From: Gemmatimonadota bacterium
GTDB lineage: Bacteria > JAAXHH01
Direction of reading: 5' to 3'
Assembly (NCBI GenBank): GCA_009837395.1
Contig: VXTP01000029.1
Location: 1 to 64,000 of the forward strand
DNA length: 64,000 nucleotides
Part shown: in pieces, positions 26,664-35,940 of the stretch
Position numbering within the stretch: position 1 is the first letter of the stretch
Layout: every line of letters starts with the position of its first letter
Notes under the pieces: generated by a model
What the model saw: only the letters and a program-made list of their open reading frames with translations
Told to the model about the DNA's origin: nothing
The model's database searches: none
Position numbers and translations under genes: made by a program

Positions 26664-27938
26664 TCAGGCCAGACTGACCGCGGGGAACGCCCGTTTGCGC
26701 AAACGGAACCGCGACATCTGCCGGTCGATGCGGTCGAGCGCTTCACGGATCTGCGACTCGTCGCCGTTGAAGGCTATTCGGACGTATCCTTCGCCGTATT
26801 CGCCCAGGTATGCGCCGGGCACGACGAACACGCCCGCCTTGCGCAACAGGATGCTGAATCGTACGGAGGAATAGCGGGGCGGTACGGGTAGCCAGACGTA
26901 AGGTCCGCCGCCAGGCGCGGGCAGGTGCCAGCCGAGGTCCCGCAGCCCCGACACCATCAGGTCCCTTTGCGAACCGCACCGGGAAACCATGGCTTCCACG
27001 TGCCGGTCCAGACGGGGAAACTCCGCGGCCGCGGCCGCGAGAAGGCCGGGGAGCAGCGGGGCATGCAGATGGGAGGTCAACTGGGAGATGGCGGCCAGCG
27101 CAGAAGGATTGCCCACCGCAACGCCCAGGTCGCGGAACATGCCGCCGGGCAGCACAGAAAGGGAGAACAGCTCGATGCCCACGTTCATCGCGCCGGGCGT
27201 CTGCAGGAGGCTCGGGGCTTCGACCCCGTCGTACGTCAGGAAATGCTGCGTCGCGTCGTGACAGACGATGATATTGTGCCGGCGTGCGAAATCGATGAGT
27301 TCCCGGAAGAATGAATGGTCCGCCACGACCCCGGTCGGGTCGTTAGGAAAACCGACGTACATCAGTTTTGCCTGCCCGGCGATCCGGGATTCGATCTGCT
27401 TCAGGTTGGGCAGGAAATCGTTCCGCCCGTGCAGGGGATAGGACTGGATCTGCCCGTTCGCCAGCACGGCGCTGGTCCGGTACGCCGGGTGGGAGGGGTC
27501 GGGCGCCAGCACGGTTTCACCGGGGTTGACCAGCGCCATGGCCACGCAGGCCGGGCCGACCGCCGAACCCGCGAAGGGCAGGACGTGCCTGTCCGGATCG
27601 ATCTCTACGTCGAACCGGTACGCGAACCAGTTGCTGAATGCCCTGCGGAATTCCGCGCCGGTGAGCCGGGATGGCTCGGCCGGTACTTCCGGTCCGCCTG
27701 GGCCGCCTGGACTGCCTGGGCTGCCTGGGCCGCCCCGGCCGCCGGTGGCCGATTCGGAGTCGGATGTCCTTACAATGGCATCCTGTCGCGGGGGAGAGTC
27801 GGTGAAGCCCGTGGTCAGATCTATGGGCTCGATCCCCCTGGCGGCCAGTCTTCTTAAGTATCGGGAATGTTCCAGGGGCCGGTTCAGCGGGATCTGGTGA
27901 AGCCGTTCCGCGCGTTCTATCACCACCGGGTTTCTCAT
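26664..27938 (-). CDS. Fold-type I aminotransferase homologue lacking the PLP lysine
   Basis: 424 residues with the class I/II aminotransferase layout: PFAGSAVGPACVAMAL, PDPSHPAYRTSAVL, VGFPNDPTGVV (usual NPTG site), VCHDATQHFLTYDG and a C-terminal ARG-type tail. Where active enzymes have S-L/F-S-K before the G-W-R motif, this protein reads SLSV (Val262) then LPGGMFRDLGVAVGN; the Tyr after the conserved Asp228 is also replaced. Without the lysine no internal aldimine can form, so classical transamination is unlikely. A collagen-like insert (GPGSPGSPGGPGGP, about residues 70-83) follows the N-terminal region. The start is placed at ATG 27938 because the longer frame crosses the groEL terminator. 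Confidence 0.8.
   Translation of the reverse strand: MRNPVVIERAERLHQIPLNRPLEHSRYLRRLAARGIEPIDLTTGFTDSPPRQDAIVRTSDSESATGGRGGPGSPGSPGGPGGPEVPAEPSRLTGAEFRRAFSNWFAYRFDVEIDPDRHVLPFAGSAVGPACVAMALVNPGETVLAPDPSHPAYRTSAVLANGQIQSYPLHGRNDFLPNLKQIESRIAGQAKLMYVGFPNDPTGVVADHSFFRELIDFARRHNIIVCHDATQHFLTYDGVEAPSLLQTPGAMNVGIELFSLSVLPGGMFRDLGVAVGNPSALAAISQLTSHLHAPLLPGLLAAAAAEFPRLDRHVEAMVSRCGSQRDLMVSGLRDLGWHLPAPGGGPYVWLPVPPRYSSVRFSILLRKAGVFVVPGAYLGEYGEGYVRIAFNGDESQIREALDRIDRQMSRFRLRKRAFPAVSLA
27691..27743. repeat. 9-bp repeat encoding a Gly-X-Pro stretch in the aminotransferase homologue
   Basis: About six imperfect copies of a 9-mer of the type ggNcNgcct (minus: GGC-GGC-CCA). In frame it gives repeated G-[G/S]-P triplets. 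Confidence 0.85.
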
Positions 27939-28020
27939 GGTCGCTCCGTCGCCCTGGACCTGTCTTTCGCATCCGCCGCCGATCTCGGGGGAATATAGAA
28001 TCGGCGACCGTCCGTAGCAA

Positions 28021-28052
28021 GAGAAAACCCCCGGTGAAGCCACCGGGGGTTT
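28021..28052 (-). terminator. groEL rho-independent terminator
   Basis: A perfect 12-bp stem AAACCCCCGGTG / CACCGGGGGTTT (28025-28036 and 28041-28052) with a 4-base loop, followed on the minus strand by TTTTCTCTT. It lies 45 bp past the groEL stop. Confidence 0.9.
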
Positions 28053-28096
28053 ACCTGCAACCGGTCGGGGACCGGTTCCTTTTCGAAGCGTCCCGC

Positions 28097-29719
28097 TTAG
28101 TACATGCCGCCGCCGTGAGGCATGGCCGGAGGCGGGGTGTCTTCGGGGAGTTCCGCCACCAGCGCTTCGGTGGTCAGCAGCAGGCCTGCGATGCTCGCGG
28201 CGTGCTGCAGCGCAACGCGGGAGACTTTGGCGGGCTCGATCACGCCCGTTTCGGACATGTCGCCGTAGGCATCGGATTCGAAGTTGTAACCGAATCCGCC
28301 TTCGCCTTCCCGGATCTTCTGCAGGATGATGGAACCCTCCAGGCCGGCGTTCTCCGCCAACTGCCTGACGGGCGCCTCGAGCGCCTTGTGCACGATGCCG
28401 GCGCCAACGGCTTCGTCGCCCTCGGTGTCCAGTCCGTTGTCCAACGCGGAGAGCGCGCGGATGAACGTGACGCCGCCGCCCGGCACGACCCCTTCCTCGA
28501 TGGCCGCCTTGGCGTTGTTGAGGGCGTCTTCGACCCGGGCCTTCTTTTCCTTCATCTCGGCTTCCGTCGCGGCGCCCACGTTGATGACCGCCACGCCGCC
28601 CGCCAGCTTGGCCAGGCGTTCCTGCAGCTTCTCCCGGTCGTAATCGGAGGTGGTTTCCTCGATCTGGGCGCGGATCTGGTTGATGCGTCCCTGGATCGCG
28701 TCGGTGCCGCCGGCGCCTTCGACGATCGTCGTGTTGTCCTTGTCGAGGTTGACGCGCTTGGCCGTACCCAGGTCGCCCACGGTCACGTTTTCCAGCTTGA
28801 AGCCGGCGTCCTCGGAGATGACCGTGCCGCCGGTCAGGATGGAGATATCCTCGAGCATGGCCTTACGGCGATCACCGAACCCGGGCGCCTTGACCGCGGC
28901 GACCTTCAGGGTGCCGCGAAGCTTGTTGACCACCAGCAGGGCAAGGGCCTCGCCCTCGATGTCCTCGGCGATGATCAGCAGCGGGGAGCCGCTCTGGGCG
29001 ATCTTCTCGACGACGGGATAGATATCCTTGACGGCGCTGATCTTCTTGTCGTGAATCAGGATTTTCGTGTCCTCGAGTACGGCTTCCATGGACTCGGAGT
29101 CGGTAACGAAGTAAGGCGACAGATAACCGCGGTCGAACTGCATGCCCTCCACGACGTCAAGGGAGGTTTCCATGCTCTTGGCCTCTTCGACCGTGATGAC
29201 GCCGTCCTTGCCCACTTTTTCCATCGCGTCCGCGATCAGGTCGCCGATGGCGGCGTCGCCATGGGCTGAAACGGTGGCGGTCTCCGAGATTTCCTTCCGT
29301 CCTTCCACGGCCTTCGACATTTCAGCGATCGAACCGACCACCGCGGACACCGCCTTGTCGATGCCCCGCTTCAGGTCCATGGGATTGGCGCCGGAAGTCA
29401 CGTTCCGCAAGCCTTCCGCGTAAATGGCCTGGGCGAGCACGGTGGCCGTGGTCGTCCCGTCGCCGGCCACGTCACTCGTCTTCGACGCGGCTTCCTTGAT
29501 CATCTGGGCGCCCATGTTTTCGTAGTTGTCCTCGAGTTCGATTTCCTTCGCCACCGTGACGCCGTCCAGCGTGAAGGTGGGCGAACCGAATTTCTTGTCG
29601 AGCACGACGCAACGTCCCTTGGGACCCATGGTGACACGGACCGCGTCAGCCAGGGTGTCCACGCCTCGTTTGAGGGCCTGCCGGGCATCGGCGTCGAATG
29701 AAAGTTGTTTTGCTGGCAC
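28097..29719 (-). CDS. groEL: Chaperonin GroEL
   Basis: 540 residues. ATP-binding [14 protein letters not shown] and [11 protein letters not shown], catalytic Asp region and [19 protein letters not shown] are canonical. The C-terminus is AMPHGGGMY rather than the repeated GGM tail. The start is GTG 29719 after a GGGGG-type ribosome-binding site. No groES is adjacent on either side, which is unusual because groES normally precedes groEL. Expression should be heat-responsive through HrcA because the promoter carries a CIRCE element. It is monocistronic, with a strong terminator. Confidence 0.96.
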   Translation of the reverse strand: MPAKQLSFDADARQALKRGVDTLADAVRVTMGPKGRCVVLDKKFGSPTFTLDGVTVAKEIELEDNYENMGAQMIKEAASKTSDVAGDGTTTATVLAQAIYAEGLRNVTSGANPMDLKRGIDKAVSAVVGSIAEMSKAVEGRKEISETATVSAHGDAAIGDLIADAMEKVGKDGVITVEEAKSMETSLDVVEGMQFDRGYLSPYFVTDSESMEAVLEDTKILIHDKKISAVKDIYPVVEKIAQSGSPLLIIAEDIEGEALALLVVNKLRGTLKVAAVKAPGFGDRRKAMLEDISILTGGTVISEDAGFKLENVTVGDLGTAKRVNLDKDNTTIVEGAGGTDAIQGRINQIRAQIEETTSDYDREKLQERLAKLAGGVAVINVGAATEAEMKEKKARVEDALNNAKAAIEEGVVPGGGVTFIRALSALDNGLDTEGDEAVGAGIVHKALEAPVRQLAENAGLEGSIILQKIREGEGGFGYNFESDAYGDMSETGVIEPAKVSRVALQHAASIAGLLLTTEALVAELPEDTPPPAMPHGGGMY

Positions 29720-29810
29720 TTCTGCTACCCCCTATGTTTCGCCGGGTGGTACCGGGCGATTCCGAGCACGGCGAACTGGCAATGCCGTACACACTTTTGA
29801 GTCAACTAAA

Positions 29811-29831
29811 TACTTGTATATTCAACAAGTA
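29811..29831. promoter_or_regulatory. Inverted repeat in the groEL leader
   Basis: TACTTGT (29811-29817), spacer atattca, ACAAGTA (29825-29831): a perfect 7-bp palindrome between the CIRCE element and the groEL start. It may be a second operator or an mRNA structure; no function is known. Confidence 0.45.
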
Positions 29832-29843
29832 GTGATTCTGAAA

Positions 29844-29897
29844 TTAGCACTCGAATGTCCAGTCTGCTAATATATGAAGGGTCGTCGGCTGATGCAA
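29844..29897 (-). promoter_or_regulatory. groEL promoter with CIRCE (HrcA) operator
   Basis: CIRCE: TTAGCACTC (29844-29852), 9-bp spacer, GTCTGCTAA (29862-29870); the left arm is perfect, the right arm matches 7 of 9. On the minus strand TTGCAT (complement 29892-29897) and TATATT (29869-29874) are 17 bp apart, and the -10 overlaps the edge of CIRCE, so bound HrcA would block transcription start. hrcA itself is not in the window. Confidence 0.85.
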
Positions 29898-29981
29898 GTG
29901 TTTTTTGATTTGTGGCACGCGTGTTTTTCTGGCGTTCACCGGTGATAGGACGTGGTGCGGCTCCTCATCCTGGCGCGGCGT

Positions 29982-30833
29982 TCAAGCGCTCCGCCGCAGC
30001 AAGGCGATATAGATCAGCGCGGTGGCGAACATGATCAGGCTGTAGGTCGCCGCCGGCATGGTCGCGAGCCCGCCGCCGAACAGCATCACCGCAACCGCGA
30101 TCGCGAGCGTCCCGTTCTGGATGCCGCATTCGATCGCAATGGCGGTCCGCTGGGTCGGTCCGGTGGTGAACATCCGGGCGAGGAACCAGGCGATGGTCAT
30201 CATCAGCAAGTTAAGGACGAGTGTGACCAGGCCAGCCTGCGCGAAATAGGAGACGATGTTGGCGCGTTGATCGAAGATCGCGCCGGCGAGTACGAGCGTC
30301 AGCAGCACCGCGGAGACCTTGCGGGCCGCTGGTTCGAACCGTATTGCGAAACCTTCCGCTAATCGGCGGATGACCAGACCGATCAGCACGGGAACGGCGA
30401 CGATCAGAAATACGCTGAGCGCGGCCCCGGTGACCGATATGTCCTGCGCCGCCGAATCGCCGATAAACTGACCGTAGGCGAAGACCACGATGAGCGGAAT
30501 GGTGATCACGCTGGCCAGGCTGATCACCGCAGTCAGCGAGATCGACAGCGCGACATCGCCGCGGGCAAACGCGGTCAGGATATTGGAGGTCGGGCCGCCC
30601 GGCGCGGCGGCGATGATCATCAGGCCCAACGCGAGCTCTGGCGCCATCGGCCAGACGCTGGCGAGGACGAAGGCAACCACCGGCAGCAGGACGATCTGGG
30701 AGAGGGCACCCACCGCGAAATCGCGCGGCCGGCGCACCACCCGGGCGAAATCGTCGAAGGTAAGCCCGAGCCCGAGCCCGAACATGATGAAAGCGAGCGC
30801 CAGCGGCAGCGCGACGTCGATTAGTAATCCCAT
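29982..30833 (-). CDS. Bile acid:sodium symporter family (BASS) transporter
   Basis: 283 residues, almost wholly hydrophobic, with about nine to ten membrane helices. The family core AAAPGGPTSNILTAFARGDVAL (unwound sodium-site helix) and ECGIQNGTLAIAVAV (second crossover helix with the E-x-G-x-Q/N-x signature) are clear. BASS members move organic anions, including bile acids, pyruvate, pantoate or 2-oxoacids, with sodium; the substrate is unknown here. It is a lone gene between groEL and birA with about 150 bp of empty sequence each side, so it may be a later arrival. Confidence 0.85.
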   Translation of the reverse strand: MGLLIDVALPLALAFIMFGLGLGLTFDDFARVVRRPRDFAVGALSQIVLLPVVAFVLASVWPMAPELALGLMIIAAAPGGPTSNILTAFARGDVALSISLTAVISLASVITIPLIVVFAYGQFIGDSAAQDISVTGAALSVFLIVAVPVLIGLVIRRLAEGFAIRFEPAARKVSAVLLTLVLAGAIFDQRANIVSYFAQAGLVTLVLNLLMMTIAWFLARMFTTGPTQRTAIAIECGIQNGTLAIAVAVMLFGGGLATMPAATYSLIMFATALIYIALLRRSA

Positions 30834-31003
30834 GAAGCCTGGTCTCCCTTTAGTTGCCGACTAAGCCCGTGCGCGGCAGACCGCGAGAACGGCCGGCAAT
30901 CTGCCGATCATGCACGGGATGAACGCCGAATCCGTTGATCTAATCTATCTCGATCCGCTTTTCAACCGCAATGCCAATTATGCTGAAAAGGTGGTCGCCG
31001 GAT

Positions 31004-31843
31004 TTACGTACGGAGTCTAAGCAGTCTGATGGATCCGGACCGGATGACAAGGGGGCGACCGTCCTGTCGGTCGAGCACCAGGCCGCCCTCCTCATCGACG
31101 CGGGATACGCGGCCGGCGGATCCGGCGGGGCTGTCGGCCTCGACCGTCAACCCTCGCCAGGCGAGGCGGGCGTCGACTTCGGAAAGGAGAGCAGCGGGCC
31201 CGGATGCCAGGTAGTGCCCGTAGGCGGACTCCAGGGAGGCCAGGATGGCCAGGAACAGGTCCTCGCGATTCACGGGACGGCCCGATTCGATGCGCAGCGA
31301 AGTGGCGGACGCGGAAAGTTCGTCGGGAAACTGTCCACGGGTGTGGTTTACGTTGATCCCCATGCCGATCACGATGACCGGCTCGTCACCGGACACGACG
31401 CGGGATTCGGCCAGGATGCCGGCGACCTTGCGTCCTCCCATGAGCAGGTCGTTCGGCCACTTGATCTCCACGGACACGCCGGCGGCCGTTTCCAGGACGG
31501 GGGCCACGGCCGCTGCGGCACACAACGTAATCGGCGGGGTCCGGGCGGCAGACAGCCGGGGCCTGAGCAGGATGGAGGCCCAGATCCCGCATCCGGGCGG
31601 CGAGAACCACTCGTATCCGCGGCGGCCCCTTCCGGCCGACTGCTCATCGGCAAGGCAGGCCGTCCCATGGGGCGCCGCCTGTTCGGCCATATCCAGGATG
31701 ACGTCATTGGTGGACCCCACCCGCTCCTGGTACTCCAGTACGCGGCCGAAGATCCGCGATGACAACTTCGCGCGCATACGGTCCGCGTCGTACCGGTCCT
31801 GGAATCCTTCCAACTCATCGCTCGGGGACGGGGGCTTCATCAT
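31004..31843 (-). CDS. birA: Biotin--[acetyl-CoA-carboxylase] ligase
   Basis: 279 residues, catalytic form without the N-terminal DNA-binding domain, so not a biotin repressor. Attaches biotin to AccB Lys119. VGSTNDVILDMA, the biotinyl-AMP loop SAGRGRRGYEWFSP and EIKWPNDLLMGGRKVAGIL are canonical, with the small C-terminal beta-barrel after about residue 230. It is clustered with nadC and the NAD(P)HX repair gene. Confidence 0.93.
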   Translation of the reverse strand: MMKPPSPSDELEGFQDRYDADRMRAKLSSRIFGRVLEYQERVGSTNDVILDMAEQAAPHGTACLADEQSAGRGRRGYEWFSPPGCGIWASILLRPRLSAARTPPITLCAAAAVAPVLETAAGVSVEIKWPNDLLMGGRKVAGILAESRVVSGDEPVIVIGMGINVNHTRGQFPDELSASATSLRIESGRPVNREDLFLAILASLESAYGHYLASGPAALLSEVDARLAWRGLTVEADSPAGSAGRVSRVDEEGGLVLDRQDGRPLVIRSGSIRLLRLRT

Positions 31844-31917
31844 CGTTCCATTTCAGGTGGGCGAGGCCGTACCCGCCGGCGGGAGCGGGGACCGGTCAGG
31901 GGTTGCGGTACATCCGT

Positions 31918-32796
31918 TCAGGCGGAGGTAATTACGTTCAGGCTGATATCGAGCGCCGGTGCGGAATGGGTCAAGGCACCGACAGAAATCACGTCGACCC
32001 CGGTTTTCGCGATCACCTCGAGCCGTTTCAACGTGATCGCTCCCGACGCTTCGACCACGATGGACCGATCTGCCGCGGTCAACGCGCGGATCCGGCCGAC
32101 CGCCGTCCGCATTTCCACATCGCTCATGTTGTCCAGCATGATCCAGTCCGCCCCGCTGCGCACGGCCTCTTCGACTTGGTCCAGGCCGCTCGTTTCCACC
32201 TCGATGTCGTACCGCCTGCCCGCCTGCTTCATGTGCGACCTGCACCTTCGAACCGCGGCGGCGATACCTCCCGCGGCCGCGATGTGGTTGTCCTTGATCA
32301 GCACCATGTCGAAGAGGCCGTGGCGGTGATTTTCTCCGCCGCCGTGCAGTACGGCCCTTTTCTCCAGGTCGCGGAGACCGGGCGTGGTCTTGCGGGTATC
32401 CACGATGCGCGCGCCGGTGTTCCGCACGGCGTCGACGTATTGCCGGGTCATGGAGGCGATGCCGGAGAGATGGCGCATGAAGTTGAGCGCCGTACGTTCG
32501 GCGGTGAGCAACGAACCCGCGGCGCCCCGCACTTCGGCGATGGGCTGGCCGGGTTCCACCTTGTCGCCATCGGTCAGCAGGGCCCGGAATTCCAGGCCGG
32601 GGTCCACCTCACGGAACGTGAGACACGCCGGGTACAGACCGGACAGTATGCCGGCCTGCCCGGCCTCGAACCGGGCGCGGGCTTCAGCGTCGGGCGCCAG
32701 CGTCCACTCGGTGGTGACGTCACCGTCTCCCACGTCTTCCCGCAAGGCGCGGGTCACGATCTCCTCAAGCGACACCGGGTCGAAATTCGTGTCCAC
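31918..32796 (-). CDS. nadC: Nicotinate-nucleotide pyrophosphorylase (carboxylating)
   Basis: 292 residues. Makes nicotinate mononucleotide from quinolinate and PRPP. REDVGDGDVTTEWTL, DTRKTTPGLRDLEKRAV, GGGENHRHGLFDMVLIKDNH and VETSGLDQVEEAVRSGADW are all conserved. It is 12 bp downstream of the NAD(P)HX repair gene, so NAD synthesis and NAD repair are co-transcribed. Confidence 0.95.
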   Translation of the reverse strand: MDTNFDPVSLEEIVTRALREDVGDGDVTTEWTLAPDAEARARFEAGQAGILSGLYPACLTFREVDPGLEFRALLTDGDKVEPGQPIAEVRGAAGSLLTAERTALNFMRHLSGIASMTRQYVDAVRNTGARIVDTRKTTPGLRDLEKRAVLHGGGENHRHGLFDMVLIKDNHIAAAGGIAAAVRRCRSHMKQAGRRYDIEVETSGLDQVEEAVRSGADWIMLDNMSDVEMRTAVGRIRALTAADRSIVVEASGAITLKRLEVIAKTGVDVISVGALTHSAPALDISLNVITSA

Positions 32797-32808
32797 GGAA
32801 TCCTCTTT

Positions 32809-34380
32809 CTAGGATGAAATCCGCCCCTCGCCCGTACGCAGGAACGCGCCGGGCAAATGGTCGATGAGATCACCGGCCACCAGGCTGTGGGGCCCCATGG
32901 CTTCCGCGCCAAGATCGCCGGCCAGGCCGTGGAGGTACACCCCCAGGCGGGCCGCGTCCCATGCGCCGAGGCCCTGCCCGAGCAGGGCCGCGATGAGGCC
33001 GGTCAGCACGTCGCCCGATCCGGCGGTGGCCATCCCCGGGTTCCCCGTGGGATTCACCGAGACCAGTCCATCGGGGGAAGCCACCAGCGAGGCGGCGCCT
33101 TTGAGCACGAGCGTGACCTGCAGGGAACCGGCGGCCTGTCTCGCGGCCACGACCCGGTCCGCCTCGATGTCGTCGGCGTCCATGCCGGTCAGCCTGGAAA
33201 GCTCGAACACGTGGGGCGTCATGATGACTTCCGGTGCCGAGCCGGCCATGCCGTCCGGGTGGCCCGTGAAGGCATTCACCCCGTCGGCGTCGATGACGAC
33301 CGGCCGCTCGCTGTTCGATACGACGCGGCGGACCAGCGCGGATGTTTCCTCGTGGCGCGTGAGACCCGGACCGATGGCCAGCACGTCGGCCCAGGAAAGC
33401 AGCGCATCGATGTGGGACTCGGCTGCGAGAGAAATAGATCCCTCAGCGGTTTCGGGCAGCCCGCGAAGCATCACTTCCGTGTGCCTGGCCGTCAGGGCAT
33501 CCATCAGGCCCGCGGGTGCACCGAGCATGACCATGCCCGCGCCGCCGCGCAGGGCCGCGCGCGAAGCCAGCGTGGCCGCTCCCGCCATGCCCGCCGAACC
33601 GGCGACGACGGCGACCTTTCCGCGGCTTCCTTTGTGGTCCCCGGGCCGGTGAACAGGGATCAGGCCAGCCATCTCGCTTCGCTCGGGCATGGAGAGGTAT
33701 AACCCCTCCGCTTCTAGGGCAGCTTCGGGAAAGCCGATGTCCGCGACTTCCAGGGCGCCGCACCAGGACCGGCCTGGGAGGGTGGCAAGGTCGACCTTCA
33801 TCAGGCCGATCGCAAGGGTATGGTCGGCGCGCACGCAGGTCCATTCCGCACGGGGACGGGATTGCGGACTTCCGCAACCGGGCGCCACGCCCGAAGGGGT
33901 GTCGACGGAGAGCACGGGGGAAGGGCTGAGGTTGATCACCGCGATGGCGGCGGCGTATGGATCGCGCGGCGGTCCCTTCAACCCGGTGCCGAGGAGCGCG
34001 TCGACGATCAGCGCCGGGGGCCGGTCGGGCAATTCAAGCGGACCGTCGGGCCGGAAGTCCGGAACCAGGCCGGCTTCTTCGAGCCGTTCCAGGTGCTTCG
34101 CGGCGTCAACCGGCAGGGCTGGCCTGTCGGCGAGCACGTGGCAGGTGACCGAAGCGCCCCACAGATGGAGATACCGGGCGGCCACGAAGCCGTCGCCCCC
34201 GTTGTTCCCCTTTCCGCACACCACGGCGACCGTCTTGCCGGCCACGCTTTCCAGGAGTTGCTTCGCGGTTTCCGCCACCCGGCAGCCCGCCGTTTCCATG
34301 AGTTCATAGCCGGACAGGCCGTAGTATTCGATGGAGCGACGGTCGATCGACCGTATCTGAAGGGTGGTACAGAGTTTCAT
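32809..34380 (-). CDS. nnr: Bifunctional NAD(P)HX epimerase / ADP-dependent dehydratase
   Basis: 523 residues. The N-terminal YjeF_N epimerase (about 1-215, GYELMETAG, VVCGKGNNGGDGFVAARYL) and C-terminal ribokinase-like dehydratase (about 235-510, GSAGMAGAATLASRAALRGG, TPHVFELSRLTG, KGAASLVASPDG, GNPGMATAGSGDVLTGLIAAL) are both complete. Repairs hydrated NADH/NADPH. ATG 34380 is preferred over TTG 34386. It starts 60 bp after the CCA-adding gene, across a 34-bp tandem duplication. Confidence 0.94.
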   Translation of the reverse strand: MKLCTTLQIRSIDRRSIEYYGLSGYELMETAGCRVAETAKQLLESVAGKTVAVVCGKGNNGGDGFVAARYLHLWGASVTCHVLADRPALPVDAAKHLERLEEAGLVPDFRPDGPLELPDRPPALIVDALLGTGLKGPPRDPYAAAIAVINLSPSPVLSVDTPSGVAPGCGSPQSRPRAEWTCVRADHTLAIGLMKVDLATLPGRSWCGALEVADIGFPEAALEAEGLYLSMPERSEMAGLIPVHRPGDHKGSRGKVAVVAGSAGMAGAATLASRAALRGGAGMVMLGAPAGLMDALTARHTEVMLRGLPETAEGSISLAAESHIDALLSWADVLAIGPGLTRHEETSALVRRVVSNSERPVVIDADGVNAFTGHPDGMAGSAPEVIMTPHVFELSRLTGMDADDIEADRVVAARQAAGSLQVTLVLKGAASLVASPDGLVSVNPTGNPGMATAGSGDVLTGLIAALLGQGLGAWDAARLGVYLHGLAGDLGAEAMGPHSLVAGDLIDHLPGAFLRTGEGRISS

Positions 34381-34403
34381 GGTCAAAACTCGCAGTCCGG
34401 ACC

Positions 34404-34471
34404 GCGCTATGCGCTTTCCGCACTCGGCAGGTCGTGCGCGCTATGCGCTTTCCGCACTCGCCAGGCCGTGC
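34404..34471. repeat. 34-bp tandem duplication across the cca stop codon
   Basis: The unit beginning gcgctatgcgctttccgcac starts at 34404 and again at 34438, with two mismatches in 34. The cca stop (complement 34441-34443) lies in one copy and an identical stop triplet lies in the other (34407-34409). Confidence 0.92.
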
Positions 34472-35940
34472 GCGGCATCGCCGTAAAGTAGCTTCCGGGC
34501 TTGTTCCCTGGTCCGAATATCATGTATGGTCTGGATTGTTTCAAGCTTATCCAGCAGGCGGCCGACCTCCGGTCCCTCGGTCAGGCCCAGGTCGTCCATG
34601 ATGTCCGCGCCGTTCAACAACAGGCCCTTTGCCCGAAGGTTCCGGTGCCGGGCGTAAAGCCACAGAAGCCGGCGCGCGGCCTTCGCGATCCTGCCGCCCG
34701 TCGCGCTTCCCTCGTCCGGTCCGTGCGCCAGGGCGAGGAGTGCCGCGCCGGGAGTATCGTCTTTCGATCCGCGCAAAATCCGGCAGAGTGTTTCATCGTC
34801 CGGTTCCCGCGTAGCGGCCCCTTCGAGCAGCCTTACCGCCCCGAATACTAACTGGTGGAGCGCCTGCCTTTCCCGTTTGCTCACCCTCAACCGGTCGGCC
34901 GCGACTTCGACCCGGTCGAGGGTTGGGTCCGCACTGGCGTCCGCGCCGCCGGCCGCGCCTTCGACCCGGTCAAGAGTTGGGTCCGTACTGGCATCTGTTG
35001 TGCCGGCCGCACCGCCAGCCCGGATGCCGCACAGCAGGAGGCTGGCGAATCGGAGGATCCACAGGCTGGTCCGGTCGCCTGCCATTTTGGCTTCGTAACC
35101 GGTAAGATGGGTGTAAAGCCCCTGATCCTCCAGGAATACGTCCCGCGCGATGAGCCGGTCCGTCCGCTCCAGGCGCCGTGAGGGTGATGTCGACGGCGAT
35201 GTCGTAGACGATGTTTTCGCCGATGCCGACAACGATTCCATCCACCCGGGAAATAGCGATCCGAACACGCCGGAGCGGATCATGGCGGACACCCGGTCCG
35301 CGGTGCGCCGCCTCCCCATGATCAGGGACAGTTCGTAAAGCAGGCGTTCTCCCGATACCCTCCGCAGGTCATCGTCGCATGCCGCGATCCACGTCTGTGT
35401 TCGCTGCGTGATGTCCAGGCCGAACTGGCCGGCAAGCCGGAACGCCCTCAATACGCGCAGCGGGTCGTCGCGAAAGGAAGCCTCGGATACGGCCTTGAGC
35501 CGCCTTGCCGCGAGGTCGGCCGCGCCGCCTAGGGGATCGATGATCGACGGCCGGCCGTCCAGCAGGTCCGCCAGGCGGACGGCCATGGCGTTGATGGTGA
35601 AATCCCGTTTGCGGAGATCCGCCTCCAGGGAATCGCCTTTGAAGGACGAGATATCGATCGTGAACCGGCGCCGCAACACGACGCGTCCGGTTCGGTCCGT
35701 ATCGTCGAGGGGCACGAAGGGACACCGGAGGCGGTCCGCCAGTTTCCGTCCCAGCGCCAGTCCGTCCGCCGCGAGCGTAATATCCAGATCCCGTACCGTG
35801 CGGCCCAGGATGGCATCCCGCACGGAACCGCCCACGAGATAGACCTCGTGATTCACCTCCCGGCACAGGTCGGCCAGATCGGAGGCCAGTCGCCTATGGG
35901 CCTTCAACAGGGGCTGAACAGGATCGACAAGGGCTGACAT
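34441..35940 (-). CDS. CCA-adding / poly(A) polymerase family nucleotidyltransferase
   Basis: 499 residues. The N-terminal nucleotidyltransferase head has YLVGGSVRDAILGRTVRDLD with the metal-binding Asp pair, then RRDFTINAMAVRLADLLDG and DPLRVLRAFRLAGQFGLD. This class II family includes CCA-adding, A-adding and poly(A) polymerases, so exact activity is uncertain. Two low-complexity inserts interrupt the body: a Ser/Thr-rich stretch near residue 245, and two copies of an 18-residue unit D-A-S-x-D-P-T-L-D-R-V-E (about 310-345) made by a 54-bp DNA repeat. ATG 35940 gives the canonical start; the longer frame passes through the promoter region. Confidence 0.88.
   Translation of the reverse strand: MSALVDPVQPLLKAHRRLASDLADLCREVNHEVYLVGGSVRDAILGRTVRDLDITLAADGLALGRKLADRLRCPFVPLDDTDRTGRVVLRRRFTIDISSFKGDSLEADLRKRDFTINAMAVRLADLLDGRPSIIDPLGGAADLAARRLKAVSEASFRDDPLRVLRAFRLAGQFGLDITQRTQTWIAACDDDLRRVSGERLLYELSLIMGRRRTADRVSAMIRSGVFGSLFPGWMESLSASAKTSSTTSPSTSPSRRLERTDRLIARDVFLEDQGLYTHLTGYEAKMAGDRTSLWILRFASLLLCGIRAGGAAGTTDASTDPTLDRVEGAAGGADASADPTLDRVEVAADRLRVSKRERQALHQLVFGAVRLLEGAATREPDDETLCRILRGSKDDTPGAALLALAHGPDEGSATGGRIAKAARRLLWLYARHRNLRAKGLLLNGADIMDDLGLTEGPEVGRLLDKLETIQTIHDIRTREQARKLLYGDAAHGLASAESA
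34905..35012. repeat. 54-bp tandem repeat inside the CCA-adding-family gene
   Basis: The cttcgacccggtc-type unit starts at 34905 and again at 34959, period 54, about 85% identical. It keeps frame and adds 18 residues per copy. Confidence 0.85.

Noticed and set aside
29982-30833. BASS transporter as a proven horizontal transfer
   Set aside because: Isolated position is suggestive, but no flanking repeats, integrase or clear composition shift can be shown by eye.
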